From NCBI GenBank assembly GCA_002189035.1, contig NEEC01000008.1:1550001-1614000 (forward strand): a stretch of DNA of 64,000 nucleotides, given 5' to 3'. The DNA comes from Utricularia gibba (Eukaryota > Streptophyta > Magnoliopsida > Lamiales > Lentibulariaceae). The notes below the pieces were generated by a model, which was not told where the DNA came from, ran no database searches, and saw only the letters and a program-made list of their open reading frames with translations. How positions within the stretch are numbered: position 1 is the first letter of the stretch; every line of letters starts with the position of its first letter. This document shows positions 35,688-48,702 of the stretch, piece by piece. The position numbers and the translations under genes are program-made.

Positions 35688-36725
35688 GCCTGCTCCTTGT
35701 ACCCTCTAGTCAACACTCTCCATTCCTCCTCCTCCGCTTTATGTGCTTGCAAATTCTTCTTGATATGCTTCTTCTTCTTCTACTCCCTCCTCCCTCCCTG
35801 ATGAGTCAACCCAACACCCTCCTATTGTCTCATTCTCGAGAGTATTCCCATTTTAGGCTATTAACAGGTGCTTGTCCCCACGAGGTAAATTTTGTTTGCT
35901 TTATAACGTTATAGTTTTACCAGGACCCTCTCTGTGTGTCTGTACATAAGTTGGTGATCGATGTATGGAGAAGAACCATTGATTTGATAAATTCCATATT
36001 AGTTTTAAATACTCCTTATTTTCATGGGCCTGGACTTTTTCTGGGCCTAGCGTCAGACCCGTCTGCCCAGGCCTGTGCTCACCCAACATTAGTCCTTTCA
36101 AGGCAACGTATAGTAAGCCCAATCATGTTATAACTCATGTTCTTTTTATACAATATCATTGGTTTCAAATATTTAATTTTTATGATTTTATGTTTTATTT
36201 TTTTGAATAAAATTTTGTTATGATTCCTCTATTTAAATTTGTTTTTTTATGCATTCTTAACTAATGTGATATATTGTCAACAATTACTTGATATTACGCA
36301 ATCTGGGCTTATGTCATTCCATCAGCAAATTTCAGATATAAATTTTGTAGAATTTTAAAAGAAGCTGCTGTTCCTTGGATTATGAGGATTAAGAATGTGT
36401 TTTTCCTAAATGTATTTATTTATTTCATTATGGAGTTTAAAATGATGTAAAAAGGGATGACCAGTTCTCCAAATATAGCCTAGTGGGTCGTCTCGCTTTC
36501 GCCCCATGAAAAAAAAAGAGGGAGGCGAAGATCCAAGTAGGCCGGCCACCCTCGTGATCGTGAAGTGTGGATTCCGAAGAACGAGGGAGAAGCGGAGCTT
36601 TTCTTTATAACCGCTGTAAACCTCTTGGCTTTTTTTCGCGTATTTCGAAGAAAATGTATCCATTCTAGTCTACACTCCCAGCAGTGTTTGGTACCTCCCG
36701 CCCTACGTGACACGCACAATCCTCT
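35688..36725. other. Intergenic, SSP4 to GIP1-like
   Basis: 3' UTR of SSP4, then AT-rich DNA (36130-36430) and the presumed promoter of the GIP1-like gene. A (CTT)n/CCTCC-rich pyrimidine tract lies at about 35755-35800. Confidence 0.5.
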
Positions 36726-38200
36726 ATGGGTGCTGCAAGGGGTAGCGCTTCCGGAGATACCGAAGGCGCGCAGTTCATTCCCTCAATGGCGCGGGAGATA
36801 GTGCGGAGTTTGAAGGAGATAGTGAACTGCCCCGATACAGAGATCTATGCCGTTCTTAAAGATTGCAATTTGGACCCCGACGAGGCGGTTCATCGCCCCC
36901 TATCCCAAGGTTATTGCTTTCCTAGAAAAAAAATGCGAAGGGGCTGGTTAAGCATCCTCTTTAATCAATTCCTTACTAGATATATTATGATCATGACCGG
37001 AGATATTTCTCTAGTGGCGTGTATTTTCATAATGTTCTGGGGATTCCTGTGGCCGATCCTCTACTAGGATAGTGGACGAGTGGACATATGCCGAGAGTTT
37101 TTGACTCTTTGTATTACTGATCCGTTATTCAATTCTCCTAGATCCTTTCCACGAGGTGAAGAGTAAAGAGGTATATATCGTGTAGTAGTTTAGCTTCACA
37201 GAATGCCCTCAAAATTATTTATCCTGTTAAGTGATATTTGAAGCTCTCGTATTAATTAGTGAAGTCTGGGGGACTATACTGTTTTACTTGGGCGATCTGA
37301 ACTTTAAGCAACTGCCTAGTAAGCACTTCGTGATGCAGGTTAGAGATAATACGGAATCCAAGCCTCTTTCTTTTTCCCGAACGTCATTAAACAAGAAGGA
37401 AAACGGATCATCTCATGCAAGTCATTTGTCCTCAGTGTATGGTGTACGGCATGGCAGAACCTGTGGACCGGTTGGTTCGAGGTGTGCCCTTTTTAGTATG
37501 TTAAAATTTCATTAGTATTTTAGAAATCAATGAATAAAGCAACCCTGGTACATTGCCTTCGAAAGAGGAACTGGTCTGTAATAAAGAGTTCCTCTCACTT
37601 GATTTCACAATGGGTTGATGAAATGGTGGTTATCCTCAGTACAAGAACGCTGTTTCTTCCAGTACTTTGCACCAATCTGCTGCGGGTTCCCCTGGATATG
37701 GTGGCTTCGAAACAGCACACCACTTCCTTTTCCAATGAACCCAACTTCTGCGCCTTCAAATTTGAACATGGATGAAGCTGTACTCTCGCTGCTGCAGGTA
37801 TGGTGCTCTTTTTTAGGGAGTTCTGCAAACATAACAATTACAAACATTCTTTCCTTGTCATATTCAGGATGAGAACCAGGAGTTCTGGCTCCATAGGCAT
37901 AATTCAAGAACAATGCCAACAGCTCCATCACATCCATATTACAATTACCAGGCAGATCAACAACCCTGGGGAATCAGGCAAACCCAGCGGCAGCCAACCC
38001 AGATCTATGGGGGTATAGGGCTAGGTTACCCCAATCACTACATCTCTCAAGCGGCTTTGTCACCTGAGCAACTCTATCAGAATGCAAGAGACATGGCTCT
38101 TGGTGACACAGAAATCAAAAGAGTTTGGCTGAGGAATGAGGACAGACGAGTGTTAGAAGATCAATGGGTTTATTTGACACAGATCACAGATGTGTTTTGA
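36726..38200 (+). CDS. Short GIP1-like (DUF1296) gene, frameshifted or pseudogene
   Basis: Resembles GBF-interacting protein 1-like plant proteins, which carry an N-terminal UBA-like DUF1296 domain. Exons: 36726-36909, 37142-37170, 37339-37481, 37663-37797, 37868-38200. Exon 1 has the domain (MAREIVRSLKEIVNCPDTEIYAVLKDCNLDPDEAVHRPLSQ). The 29-nt exon 2 adds DPFHEVKSKE, and exon 3 gives RDNTESKPLSFSRTS. Exon 4 begins STLHQSAAGSPGYGGFE, then the frame must shift once near 37705-37715 to reach STPLPFPMNPTSAPSNLNMDEAVLSLLQ. Exon 5 is QPWGIRQTQRQP and ending LSPEQLYQNARDMALGD plus about 25 extra residues. Total is about 274 residues against roughly 800 in full-size family members as I recall them, so the middle is absent, yet all splice phases fit. 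Confidence 0.68.
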
Positions 38201-38338
38201 CACATTTGTTCCAAAATCGTGGCCAATCCCAAACCACTTGGCAATGTCTGATTGGCCCAAGGAAACACGCTGTCACACTCTCTCTGGCATGAAGAAATCC
38301 AAATACGATCGTTTATGGCTTTCATTTTGAATCGGCAG

Positions 38339-38402
38339 CCAATGAGGGTGGAGATATAGATCTTCCAAGGATAAGGTTGCTGGTTCTGAAGTCTCTATAA
38401 AG
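38339..38402 (+). promoter_or_regulatory. LHCB1 promoter elements
   Basis: CCAAT lies at 38339-38343, GATA cores at 38353-38356 and in the I-box-like GATAAG at 38370-38375, and a TATA box (CTATAAA) at 38395-38401, about 80 bp before the ATG. CCAAT-GATA-TATA is the known layout of light- and clock-regulated CAB promoters. Confidence 0.7.
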
Positions 38403-38482
38403 ACCTCTATGGTCAGTCTCCTATCCTCACTCACCCACTGCAGCAGCAGCCAGTAGCATCTTCTCTTCACAACTATTCTGCA

Positions 38483-39274
38483 ATGGCGGCCGCATCAACA
38501 ATGGCTCTATCCTCCCCCTCCTTCGCCGGCCAGGCAGTTAAGTTGTCCCCGGAGTTCAGCGCCCCGGGAAGGATCTCGATGAGGAAGGCTGCCACCAAGT
38601 CTGCTCCTTCCGGCAGCCCCTGGTACGGGCCAGACCGTGTTAAGTACTTGGGTCCCTTCTCCGGGGAAGCCCCAAGCTACCTCAACGGAGAATTCCCCGG
38701 TGACTACGGATGGGACACCGCTGGACTGTCCGCCGACCCCGAGACGTTCGCCAAAAACCGTGAATTGGAAGTGATCCACGCCAGATGGGCCATGCTTGGT
38801 GCTCTCGGAATCGTCTTTCCCGAGCTCTTGGCAAAGAACGGTGTTAAATTCGGCGAGGCTGTCTGGTTCAAGGCCGGTTCACAGATCTTCAGCGAGGGTG
38901 GCCTCGACTACTTGGGTAACCCAAGCTTGATCCACGCTCAGAGCATCTTGGCCATCTGGGCTACACAAGTTATTCTCATGGGTGCTGTGGAGGGGTACCG
39001 TGTTGCCGGAGGGCCACTTGGGGAAGTCGTTGACCCGCTCTACCCTGGAGGCAGCTTCGACCCATTGGGTCTGGCTGATGATCCGGAAGCATTCGCTGAA
39101 CTGAAGGTGAAGGAGATCAAGAACGGCAGACTTGCAATGTTCTCCGTGTTCGGTTTCTTCGTCCAGGCCATTGTCACCGGAAAAGGCCCATTGGAGAACC
39201 TCTCCGACCACCTTGCTGACCCCGTAAACAACAATGCCTGGGCCTACGCCACCAACTTCGTCCCTGGGAAATGA
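38483..39274 (+). CDS. LHCB1: LHCII chlorophyll a/b-binding protein, type 1
   Basis: Thylakoid antenna protein of photosystem II, 263 residues, intronless as is typical for LHCB1. The plastid transit peptide is about residues 1-35 ([20 protein letters not shown]). The mature part has [15 protein letters not shown] (the trimerisation motif region), then helix B with [16 protein letters not shown] (chlorophyll-ligating Glu/His and Arg), helix C and [25 protein letters not shown] for helix A. It ends with [18 protein letters not shown]. The ARWAMLG and GRLAM repeats are the generic LHC motif. Codon use is GC-richer than the neighbours, as expected for a highly expressed gene. Within the family LHCB1 fits better than LHCB2 or LHCB3, judged from the N-terminus. 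Confidence 0.96.
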   Translation: MAAASTMALSSPSFAGQAVKLSPEFSAPGRISMRKAATKSAPSGSPWYGPDRVKYLGPFSGEAPSYLNGEFPGDYGWDTAGLSADPETFAKNRELEVIHARWAMLGALGIVFPELLAKNGVKFGEAVWFKAGSQIFSEGGLDYLGNPSLIHAQSILAIWATQVILMGAVEGYRVAGGPLGEVVDPLYPGGSFDPLGLADDPEAFAELKVKEIKNGRLAMFSVFGFFVQAIVTGKGPLENLSDHLADPVNNNAWAYATNFVPGK

Positions 39275-40408
39275 ATGAACTTCTGATTGACTCAGAACAG
39301 TCTTCATTTTTTGTATGCGCGACTCATGATTGAATTCAGGGGAATGTACATTGCCTCTCAAACGTATCAACACAAACTCAAACTCGAACCCCCACCTTTC
39401 CCTCAAAACTTCATCAGAATGCAGCAATTCATCAACAATCTTATCAATCTCCCAGGATTTCCCATCAACCCAGAAACAAAAAAAACCTTCCATATGCTCG
39501 ATCTTCAGAAACCATATCTTTAAATCTAAAGGAGGAGCTCAGTAAGCTTGGAGCATTATTCAAAATACAATACTAGAATATGGAGGTTGCTCTACCTAAC
39601 CAATTTCAACACATATTGAGGGCTATGATGACATGTACATCATGACTCATATGAAAGCTTCAACCAAACTTACCAGCACCAGCATCAACCTGCAACTACA
39701 ACTGCATCTGAAAAAATGTACTAGTCAGGATTATAGAGACCAAATTGGAGCAAAACATCAAATCCATGAATCCCTGAAATGTAATATTCAGATGGGTAAA
39801 GAATTTCGAGCCATTCTCTTTGGATTCCGTATCTGGGGATCAAAAGCTGCTGCTGATAAAGAATCTCTTTGTGATGAATCCATTAGCTGTTGGTTGTCGG
39901 TGGATGGAATATATTCACTTAGAATCCAGCTGTCCATTTGATAATCAATTTAATCAGGGTTCCCGTTTTTGAGTATGTTTTTAACCGTTGGAAGCTTCTA
40001 GAATTGGAAATAACAACCAAGCAATCACATGCGAGGCGAAGACATTAGGTTTGAAATGAGTGTGCTTCATGCTTTACAGTTTTAAAGAGAGATTCCAGGA
40101 GCCGTTGGCGTATTTTTGCAATTACGAAAATATTATAATAATTTCGATAATATAAAGACCTAATTTGGAATATGGGGAGAAAAGTCACGCCGAGTAGCGC
40201 GTCCGCGAACGCACGCAAAAGTGTGCGCTGTTTGACTGGGCCCCACGAGAGAAGAAGTTTCATCAAGTGTATTACCCGTTATACCCCTGATTGAGCCCCT
40301 TATATTCCCCGGAAACTGCACAGTTCAGTCCTCGCTTGTGCGTCCAGACGGCATAACCAAATTCTCTGATACGCTCCCTGGGGCTGGGACGAACCAGTAG
40401 GAAAAGCT
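39275..40408. other. Intergenic, LHCB1 to small membrane protein
   Basis: LHCB1 3' UTR and then unassigned DNA. An open frame at 39633-39941 shows no family signal. GC-richer leader-like sequence begins near 40190. Confidence 0.5.
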
Positions 40409-40666
40409 ATGGAGAGTGTGGCTAAGAGATCGAGTACCTTCAGTTTTCTCTTGCATATGCTGAACAGAAAGGGAATCAGCAGCACCGGCGGTGGAGGAGG
40501 AGCGCAGCGATGGAGGCTCAGCAGATCCCTGGCGCTGCGGTGGAAGTGGAGGTTCAATTTCCACTCGTTCGATGGCTTGATTTTTAAGATCGTATCGGTT
40601 CTCGAAGCCGTCGTTCTCGTATCCGGTCTCTGCTTCTTCTTCCTCTGCTGCGGATGCCGATTGTGA
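40409..40666 (+). CDS. Small single-pass membrane protein, Cys-rich C-terminus
   Basis: An 85-residue intronless ORF from ATG 40409. The N-terminal half is basic (RWRLSRSLALRWKWRFNFHSF). A C-terminal hydrophobic segment (IVSVLEAVVLVSGLCFFF) is followed by the tail LCCGCRL. The pattern of a basic amphipathic stretch, FDxLIFKIV, then EAVVLVSxLCFFxLCCGC matches a small uncharacterised plant family that I recognise by its C-terminus but cannot name. Topology and the possible lipidation of the CCxC tail are inferences. Confidence 0.7.
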   Translation: MESVAKRSSTFSFLLHMLNRKGISSTGGGGGAQRWRLSRSLALRWKWRFNFHSFDGLIFKIVSVLEAVVLVSGLCFFFLCCGCRL

Positions 40667-41421
40667 ATCATCGATCCTCGCATGAAAAATCACGCAATTC
40701 CGTCCTCTACGATATCCGCTGCTTACGTCTTCGATTTGCTTTTTTTATTTACGAAATGCGGTTTCTGAATGTCATCTATTGCTCTTGCGTTGTATGATTT
40801 TTTTGAATGGAATCAAGATATTTGTTGTTCAGCTGATTCTAGGGACACCGAGCCGTCTCTCTCTTCAGCAACTGCTCCCGTCATGATTTTTGTGAGTTGC
40901 TTCCTAGAACTGCAGTACGGGACTAGTGGCAGGGAACTCTGGATATTATGATTATATTATTAAACTCTTCATTCATGGACGTTTGGCATAATTATTTAAA
41001 TAGCCGTTACGATTCCGTCCCGTTGAGATTATGCTCGACTGCGGAAGCCTAACGTCGTCCGATAAGCCGTTAGGAAAGCAAATTCTCGATCCAGAAGTGT
41101 GGTAGGAGTCATCTGAAACATGTAATTTTCATAAATTTAAGATGTATTTAAAATACATTCTATTTTTAAAAAACATTTCAAAAATATTTTTATTATCAAA
41201 TAAAAACGATTCATATCTTAAAAAGATCATTAATTTTAAATCAATTTATTATGTTTTAAAAATTATAAATTTTTATCATCACATACAAGGGAATAAGTGT
41301 AGGTAGCCGAAGAGAGATCGATCTCAATGGCGGCAAGTTGCACATCACTAGTAGAGCAGCTAGTTTTGGATCCTGCCAGGCTCAACCACAGCGGTGGGTG
41401 TGGTGGAATAGGAAGGAAGGA
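40667..41421. other. Intergenic, AT-rich
   Basis: 3' flanks of the small membrane protein (+) and KAS I (-). 41110-41280 is strongly AT-rich; no gene or clear repeat. Confidence 0.55.
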
Positions 41422-43532
41422 TCATGGCTGGAATGCAGAAAACACAACCACAGAGTTGTGGCCGCCGAATCCGAACGAGTTTGAAATAGCTGGATGATAA
41501 CATTTGCGATGAACATCAGAACAACATCATGTATAGTTATGATTATGGCAAACCTCAACTCAAACAAGAGAAGCAGAGATGTATTGGGCGCCTTACCAAC
41601 GTTAATTTCATGTTGCTGTTTTTGATTCGCGACGACGTCGAAATCGACGGAAGGCTCTGGATTCTGCAGTGCAAAGTGAATGATGTTCAAGTTCAGATAT
41701 GGATGGAAAACAGGGCTTACATGTTTGCTGGATCTAGCAAGCTCATGTAGTAGTAGTATACTTACAAACTGGTTGATCGTGGATGAAGCCAGCCGGTAGT
41801 GATTGCTTTTATTGTTGCAATAGCTTCTAGACCACCAGCTGCACCCAGGCAATGGCCTATCATTGACTGGAACCACATGAGAAAAGTTAGTTGCTTTTTA
41901 TGAAAACATGGTTGACGATCGACAGCAGAAGGGTTACCTTGGTTGCATTGATTTTTATCCCTGAGGTGTCCTTGAACACCTTCTTAATCGCATTTATCTC
42001 AGCCAAATCTCCCACCAGAGTAGAAGTTGCATGGGCATTAATGTAGTTTACCTGAAGATAAAAAGGAGTCAAGAACTATAGGGATGCATCAGCTACAATG
42101 ATCTAAGAAGAATCGATGCGAACCTCTTCAGAGGAAACACCAGCATCTTCAAGGGCACTCTGGATGCATGAAGATACACCAAGTCCATCGGCTCTGGGGT
42201 CAGTCATGTGGTATGCATCACAGTTAACTGAGCCTCCCAAATATTCTGCAATTATAGGTGCACCACGCTTCATGGCATGCTCTAGACTTTCCATAACCTG
42301 TACAAATAAAAAAAAAGACACATTACATGGCATGTTCCAGACTTTCCCAGATAGAAGTTGGAGCAGAAAACCATACAAACCAGTATTCCGGCACCTTCAC
42401 CCATAACAAAGCCATCTCGATCTTTGTCCCAAGGTCTGGATGCTGTTTTAGGGTCATCATTTCTCTGGGACAGTGCTCTGCATGCAACAAAACCTCCCAA
42501 TCCAATAGGGATGATGGCAGCTTCAGACCCACCAGCGATCATTATATCAGCTTCACCTCGCCGAATGTGATTTGCAGCAGCATAAAAGCAGTAGTTGGAT
42601 GTTGCACAAGCAGTTGAAATGGAATAATTTGGTCCCATTAATCCAAGATCAATAGCAAGCAAAGCAGACCCCATATTTGTTATGGCGTAAGGTATGAAAA
42701 AAGGAGTAATTTTCCTGTGACCCTTCTCCACTAGAGCATGAACAGCATCAGAAAACACAGTAAGACCTCCCATTCCTGTACCAACTAGAACCCCAGCTCG
42801 AACCTTATCAATCTGAAAAACTCAAAAGAAAAATCCCAATTCATTGCTACACGAGCAAATAAAGCTCATAATTCTCTTAAGGAGATGGTAAAGGAATTCA
42901 AAGACCAAAAACCTAGAAAATACATCACGGTCACTGCATGAAACAATAAATGTCGAATTGAAACAAGTCATCAAGCATCTCAAGATTGCAACAGAAACCC
43001 AGTGTTTAATAAAGAGATGACTGAAAAATGAGGGAAAACTGAAAGGAGCAGTGATACGGGCTCTTACACTTTCAAGCTTTTCTTGTCCAAGATCGGCATC
43101 TTCAAGCGCCTTTTTACCAGCAACAATGCTGTACCTCAAACAATCATCCAACCTCCGATCGTTCTTCCCATCAATATAACCCCCCGATTCAAACCCACGA
43201 ATTTGGCCGGCAAATCGTGTTGGAAACTTGGACGCATCGAACCGGTCTATCAAGGTGATGCCACTCTCACCAGAGAGCAGCTTCTCGTAGTAAGCGTCCA
43301 CATCATTACCAAACACCGATACCAAGCCCATCCCCGTAATGACTACGCGCTTCTTAGGGTCCGTCTCCCGCTTCGGCGCCGAAACAGTCTGCACAGAGGC
43401 AGAGATTTTGGAAGGGAGCCTTTTAACCGGAAGTCCGGCATTTTTGCCAAAAAAGCTCCCCGTGAGCGACGGTCTGCGAAGGCACTCCATGGGGGACAGG
43501 CGGAGGGAGCCGTATTGCAGCACGGCGTCCAT
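41422..43532 (-). CDS. KASI: Plastid 3-oxoacyl-ACP synthase I (KAS I), frame broken once
   Basis: Condensing enzyme that elongates C4 to C16 acyl-ACP in plastid fatty-acid synthesis. Exons: 43532-43068, 42812-42381, 42297-42124, 42051-41938, 41866-41766, 41663-41597, 41489-41422. Length is 473 residues if the frame were continuous, the usual KAS I size. The transit peptide is about residues 1-50. The core begins DPKKRVVITGMGLVSVFGNDV. The catalytic triad is visible: Cys in STACATSNYCFY, His in INAHATST and His in SMIGHCLGAAGG; FGFGGHNS closes the fold. Exon 5 is 101 nt where 102 are needed. A base is missing near 41780, so WLHP is followed by the wrong frame, although exons 6 and 7 (NPEPSVDFDVVA, AISNSFGFGGHNS) keep the proper phases. 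The start is ATG 43532 (MDAVLQYGSL), since the upstream open frame has no ATG. Confidence 0.92.
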
Positions 43533-45724
43533 GGCGTCGGAGTTGTCGATGTAGTGGGTGAGGTCCCTTCTCCCGTCCAAGAAATTTGCGGGTCTGGCTG
43601 GCGTTAAAACCCAAGCATTTTTTCCCCTTAGCCATATAATATTACATATTTAGGTCTAAATTCTTTTCGGGTTCGGCCTCCCAACTTCCGAATAGAATCT
43701 GGTGACGGCGGCGGCAGGGGCAGCAGAAGCAGCTTGAATTACACTAATGCAACGCAGTGGGTAAAACTGTGATTACCTCCGGCGTCATTCTCGTTCTTCC
43801 ACCGCCTTCCTGAGAATCGGGTCCAACGGTGACACCCGTGATTCGCGCTTACACCGCCAAGCCCAACCTCTGAAAACTGAACCATCCAATCTGGTCTCTG
43901 GAGGTTATCTTCTCTGAACAAAGATCATCTTTCCGGCGAGCCAGCCCAAGTATGCGGCCCAGGGCAAGGCATAGGGTCCAGAGGCGAGCTGGGATAAGAA
44001 CCAGCATTAGATTAGATAGAATGCCAATTGCCAATGCATGAACACACAGCCCTCTAGTTCCGTCATCAGCCCCACGACTTCCCTATCCCTGCAACTTGGT
44101 TGACATCCACATAAAACTGAAAAGTGCCTTTGCATGATCAGTCACACTGCGCTGAAACTGAAATTGATGGACATGAATGAATGCTGGTGAGCCAACTCAA
44201 TTATATGCCCAACTTGAACCACAAATGGACATCTAAGCTCGTCCCTATTCTGCAATAAACAGCACGTGCTCTTGTTATATAAAAAAAAAAAGATCCATGA
44301 AAGGAGCATGATGATGATGAAGAGAGTGAATAGTGTCGTAAATCCAACAAAACAAATGAGAAACTATCAAACCACAGACACATAATACATTGTCTTAGGA
44401 TTTAATAGGTTCTTCGACATCATTATTTGACCTCATACAATTAATTGAATATATATTATTAATCCTAATTGTTTTGAATATATATGGTCTTTGAAATCGT
44501 GAGGTTGAACTGCATACACATAAATGAGGGATCTTTTATTAAACTACTCACTGTACCAGTTTTTTTCATATATTAAGACAATTTTTTTCAACATAAGATA
44601 AAACTTTTATCACATAGTTAAATTATGGTAGGTATTTTTCAAATTAACTCCATAAAAATGTGAGGCTTGCGGTGTCAATTTTACACATTACTTGCAGGCG
44701 TAATATTTTAGATTTCCAACACAATCTAATTAAATTAGACTATGCACACATGCGGGTTTTTACTCATTTTCAAAACTATCAAAACTAATATTTTGGTATC
44801 TCATATAAATAGTTGAAGATAACCATCGCTACCTCTTCTGCAATGCAATAATTTCCAACAAATAGCAGCACCAGCATCAAAGAAGTAGATAAACGAGCCC
44901 ATGAGGATACCTACTGTAGCGTCAACTGAAATAAACCACATCATTCGTTATTCCTTTTGTTGGAGTAAAATGGAGATGATGAATGGGCATCGTCATCGCC
45001 AGAGATTGAGATCAGATCCGGCGGGCCTCGTAACTTGATCCCGATTGCGTGCGCTCACGCCACCCACCACACGCACAGTTTCCTTTTTAACCACACAAAA
45101 TGCGCCACATTCCCAACTCACCTCTGTTTACACATTTGATCATCACAAACATTCTGCATTTTTATTGATTTCCGAAAATGCTGACATGGTTTTCCGAAAA
45201 TAATGACATGCATTTTCAGAAATCACTTTTATTCTGTGTAATATAATGCGTAAATAATTTTGAGGAAACTCAATTTCATCATAGAAACTCAAAAATAGAA
45301 CTCACGTCATCATTTTTGGAAACGAGTAAAGATGCTATTATTGTTACCATTGTTTCAAAATCATGCATAATTAATCATGTTAAAATCAAATAAATACACT
45401 CTACCCTATTTACAATTATGATAAAATTGGTGTCACACTCGAGTAGTCTTATTTATTTATATGCACACTTTTAAAAAATTTTGAATCCATTCGCTGATTT
45501 TTGATGCTATCAATTTTAATTAGTTCAGGTGGTTGAAATAAGATAGGTATTTGTAGGCCACTCACTAAAAACCAATTAAATAATTGTTGTGAATATGCGT
45601 GATCTTCGGCAATCGTCATCCCAAAATGTTATTCCAATTTCCCCTTTTTTTATAAATTTGTCCTCTGCTCAAAATGCTGTCTGTGTTTCTCTTCTTCCTC
45701 CGCTGCTGAAGGATTTGCGCAGTG
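43533..45724. other. Divergent intergenic region, KAS I / GA 2-oxidase
   Basis: About 2.2 kb holding both promoters. 44400-44800 and 45180-45600 are AT-rich. No further coding feature supported. Confidence 0.55.
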
Positions 45725-46829
<1,105 letters not shown>

Positions 46830-48702
46830 TTAGGGTTCACACTAATAATCCTGATTAGTACGCTAATTATAGACCACGAATGCAATGTTGCGCGGCTAAA
46901 AATAGTACTGTGTTAAACCGACTTCCATTTCGAGCTGGAACAAGGAAGTAACACAATTATGACAATTATTATTATTCTAATAATATTTCTAATTATATAA
47001 TTATTTATTAAAATATGATTAACTATTTAAGGACAAATAATTAAAATAATTATTCATTAAATTATCATATCAAACTCATATTTAAAATTTTTGGGTTAAT
47101 AAATTAAATATATTATTATATTAAAAAAGAAAAAAAAGAAGAATTGACGGAAGACGGTTGGCAATGTCTTTAAGATATGAATTCATACTAAAAAAAAATT
47201 TTAAAAAATATATAATTTTTCATTTTATGATAAATTTAAATTCTGTTAAAATTAATTTTGAAGTGATTTTCACAAACGTAGCTTTATTATAAACTGACTT
47301 CTAATTAAATTGGCAAAAAAGAAAAATCCCTCTCTTTTGTAGTATTTTTATTTAAAAAAGAAATAATAAAAATGACGATTTTTTAATTAAATTATTTGAA
47401 ATAATGGAGATGTGAATTATTGATCCAATTTCCGGAGTTGCCAGTTGGGGATTTGATTGGGCTCTCCTTTCACTAGAAAAAGGTTGGAATTGAGGGCCTC
47501 AAAATGCCACCACATGCAATAAACAAATCAATGCCGAAATTATTGAGACCCTTTTAAGTCAAAACGATAAATCATTTTAATCAATTTTTATTATTTCCAG
47601 AATGAGAATTGAGAAGGATGCGTGCGCCTTAGCGACGACGTTTTGACGTCCGGAAGCGGGCCCCATTTTACGGAGCCGTGATATTTTTAGGTGGGGCCAA
47701 TTCATGGATATTATTTCTCTATTTGATTACAATTTGACAGAATAAATTAGTTATATTATTGGAAATTTATTTAAAATGTAATTTTGGAAATATTGTAATT
47801 GGAAATTTCCTTGGATTCCCGCCTCTTGGCGGTGGCGGCACTCCAGTTTCCTTAAGCTGTTTTATGGTGTTCGCTTTTAGTTGGGGATGCAGTCGTGTAT
47901 CAGCGCCTTTTTCGCGCCCTGTCTAACCCGATCGGAAGGTGCGGTGAGTCCCTTGGCATATCTGTGATTCTAATTCTAAGGTGTTGATGGAGGAGACGGA
48001 AATTGATGTTACTTGTCGGAGTAAGAGTTGCGCTACCGATAAGCGAGGGATTTTTCGATTCATATGCTTTCTGTCGATGCTTTTTCCCCCAATTTCGTTT
48101 AGGTTTTCCATTACAAGTATTTTGTTTCCCCCTTAGTTGTATGTTTGGGGTTCTATCACCTTTCGTTTTGTAGGCTGTTTTCTGTTCGTTTTTTCTTTAT
48201 CTGCTCGTGTTTTTTTTAATTGGGTGGAATCCGCCTTTTTCCCCCTTTAGTAATGATGGCAGGAGGGACCTAGTCAATGATGATTCGGATAAACACGCCT
48301 CATCAACAAAATCAGACGGATTGAAGAGCATCAGTGGACTCAATAATGAGGAGGGAGCTTCTCGTCGCACTGGAATGGGTTCTTTCTTGGTGTGCATCAC
48401 AGGTACCAGCATCTGTTCTAGTTCAAGTAATACTTTGCACCGCGTAATTGCTTTCACCGTTTTTAAACATCATGGTGCTAGTTCCCCGCCCACAGATCTA
48501 CGCCTGATGCCTATTGATCCAGGTGTTGTACAGCTGCCTACATCAAAAGTTGCCTGCAAAATAAGTTGAACTTGCACACAGCTTTCCATCCTCAGTAGAT
48601 GTAGGGTGGAAATCAAAAGGGGTGTTTGACTGCAAAAAAAGCTACTAGTGGAGGTGCCCCAAAGAACGAGAAACTGGGCATCCTGTAGTTGCTCCTCTGT
48701 GG
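46830..48702. other. Intergenic region with an unassigned ORF
   Basis: 46900-47600 is AT-rich. 47850-48180 is leader-like. A 19-codon ORF at 47887 (MQSCISAFFAPCLTRSEGA) ends at a strong donor GCG|GTGAGT. A second open stretch, about 48250-48569, follows a pyrimidine-rich acceptor (CCCCCTTTAG), but its phase does not match the first. This may be a small plus-strand gene or noncoding transcript; I recognise no family. Confidence 0.35.

Noticed and set aside
36910-37067. Hydrophobic tail after DUF1296 (GDISLVACIFIMFWGFLWPILY) as a membrane anchor
   Set aside because: It follows a good donor (CAAG|GTTATT) and the next family piece DPFHEVKSKE is found in phase at 37142, so this is intronic.
38879-39493. 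204-codon minus-strand ORF overlapping LHCB1
   Set aside because: It is the antisense shadow of a GC-rich, strongly coding exon and has no family motif.
42822-43067. Extra C-terminal segment on the KAS I exon 1 ORF
   Set aside because: Intron sequence beyond donor AGT|GTAAGA; exon 2 continues in phase at 42812.
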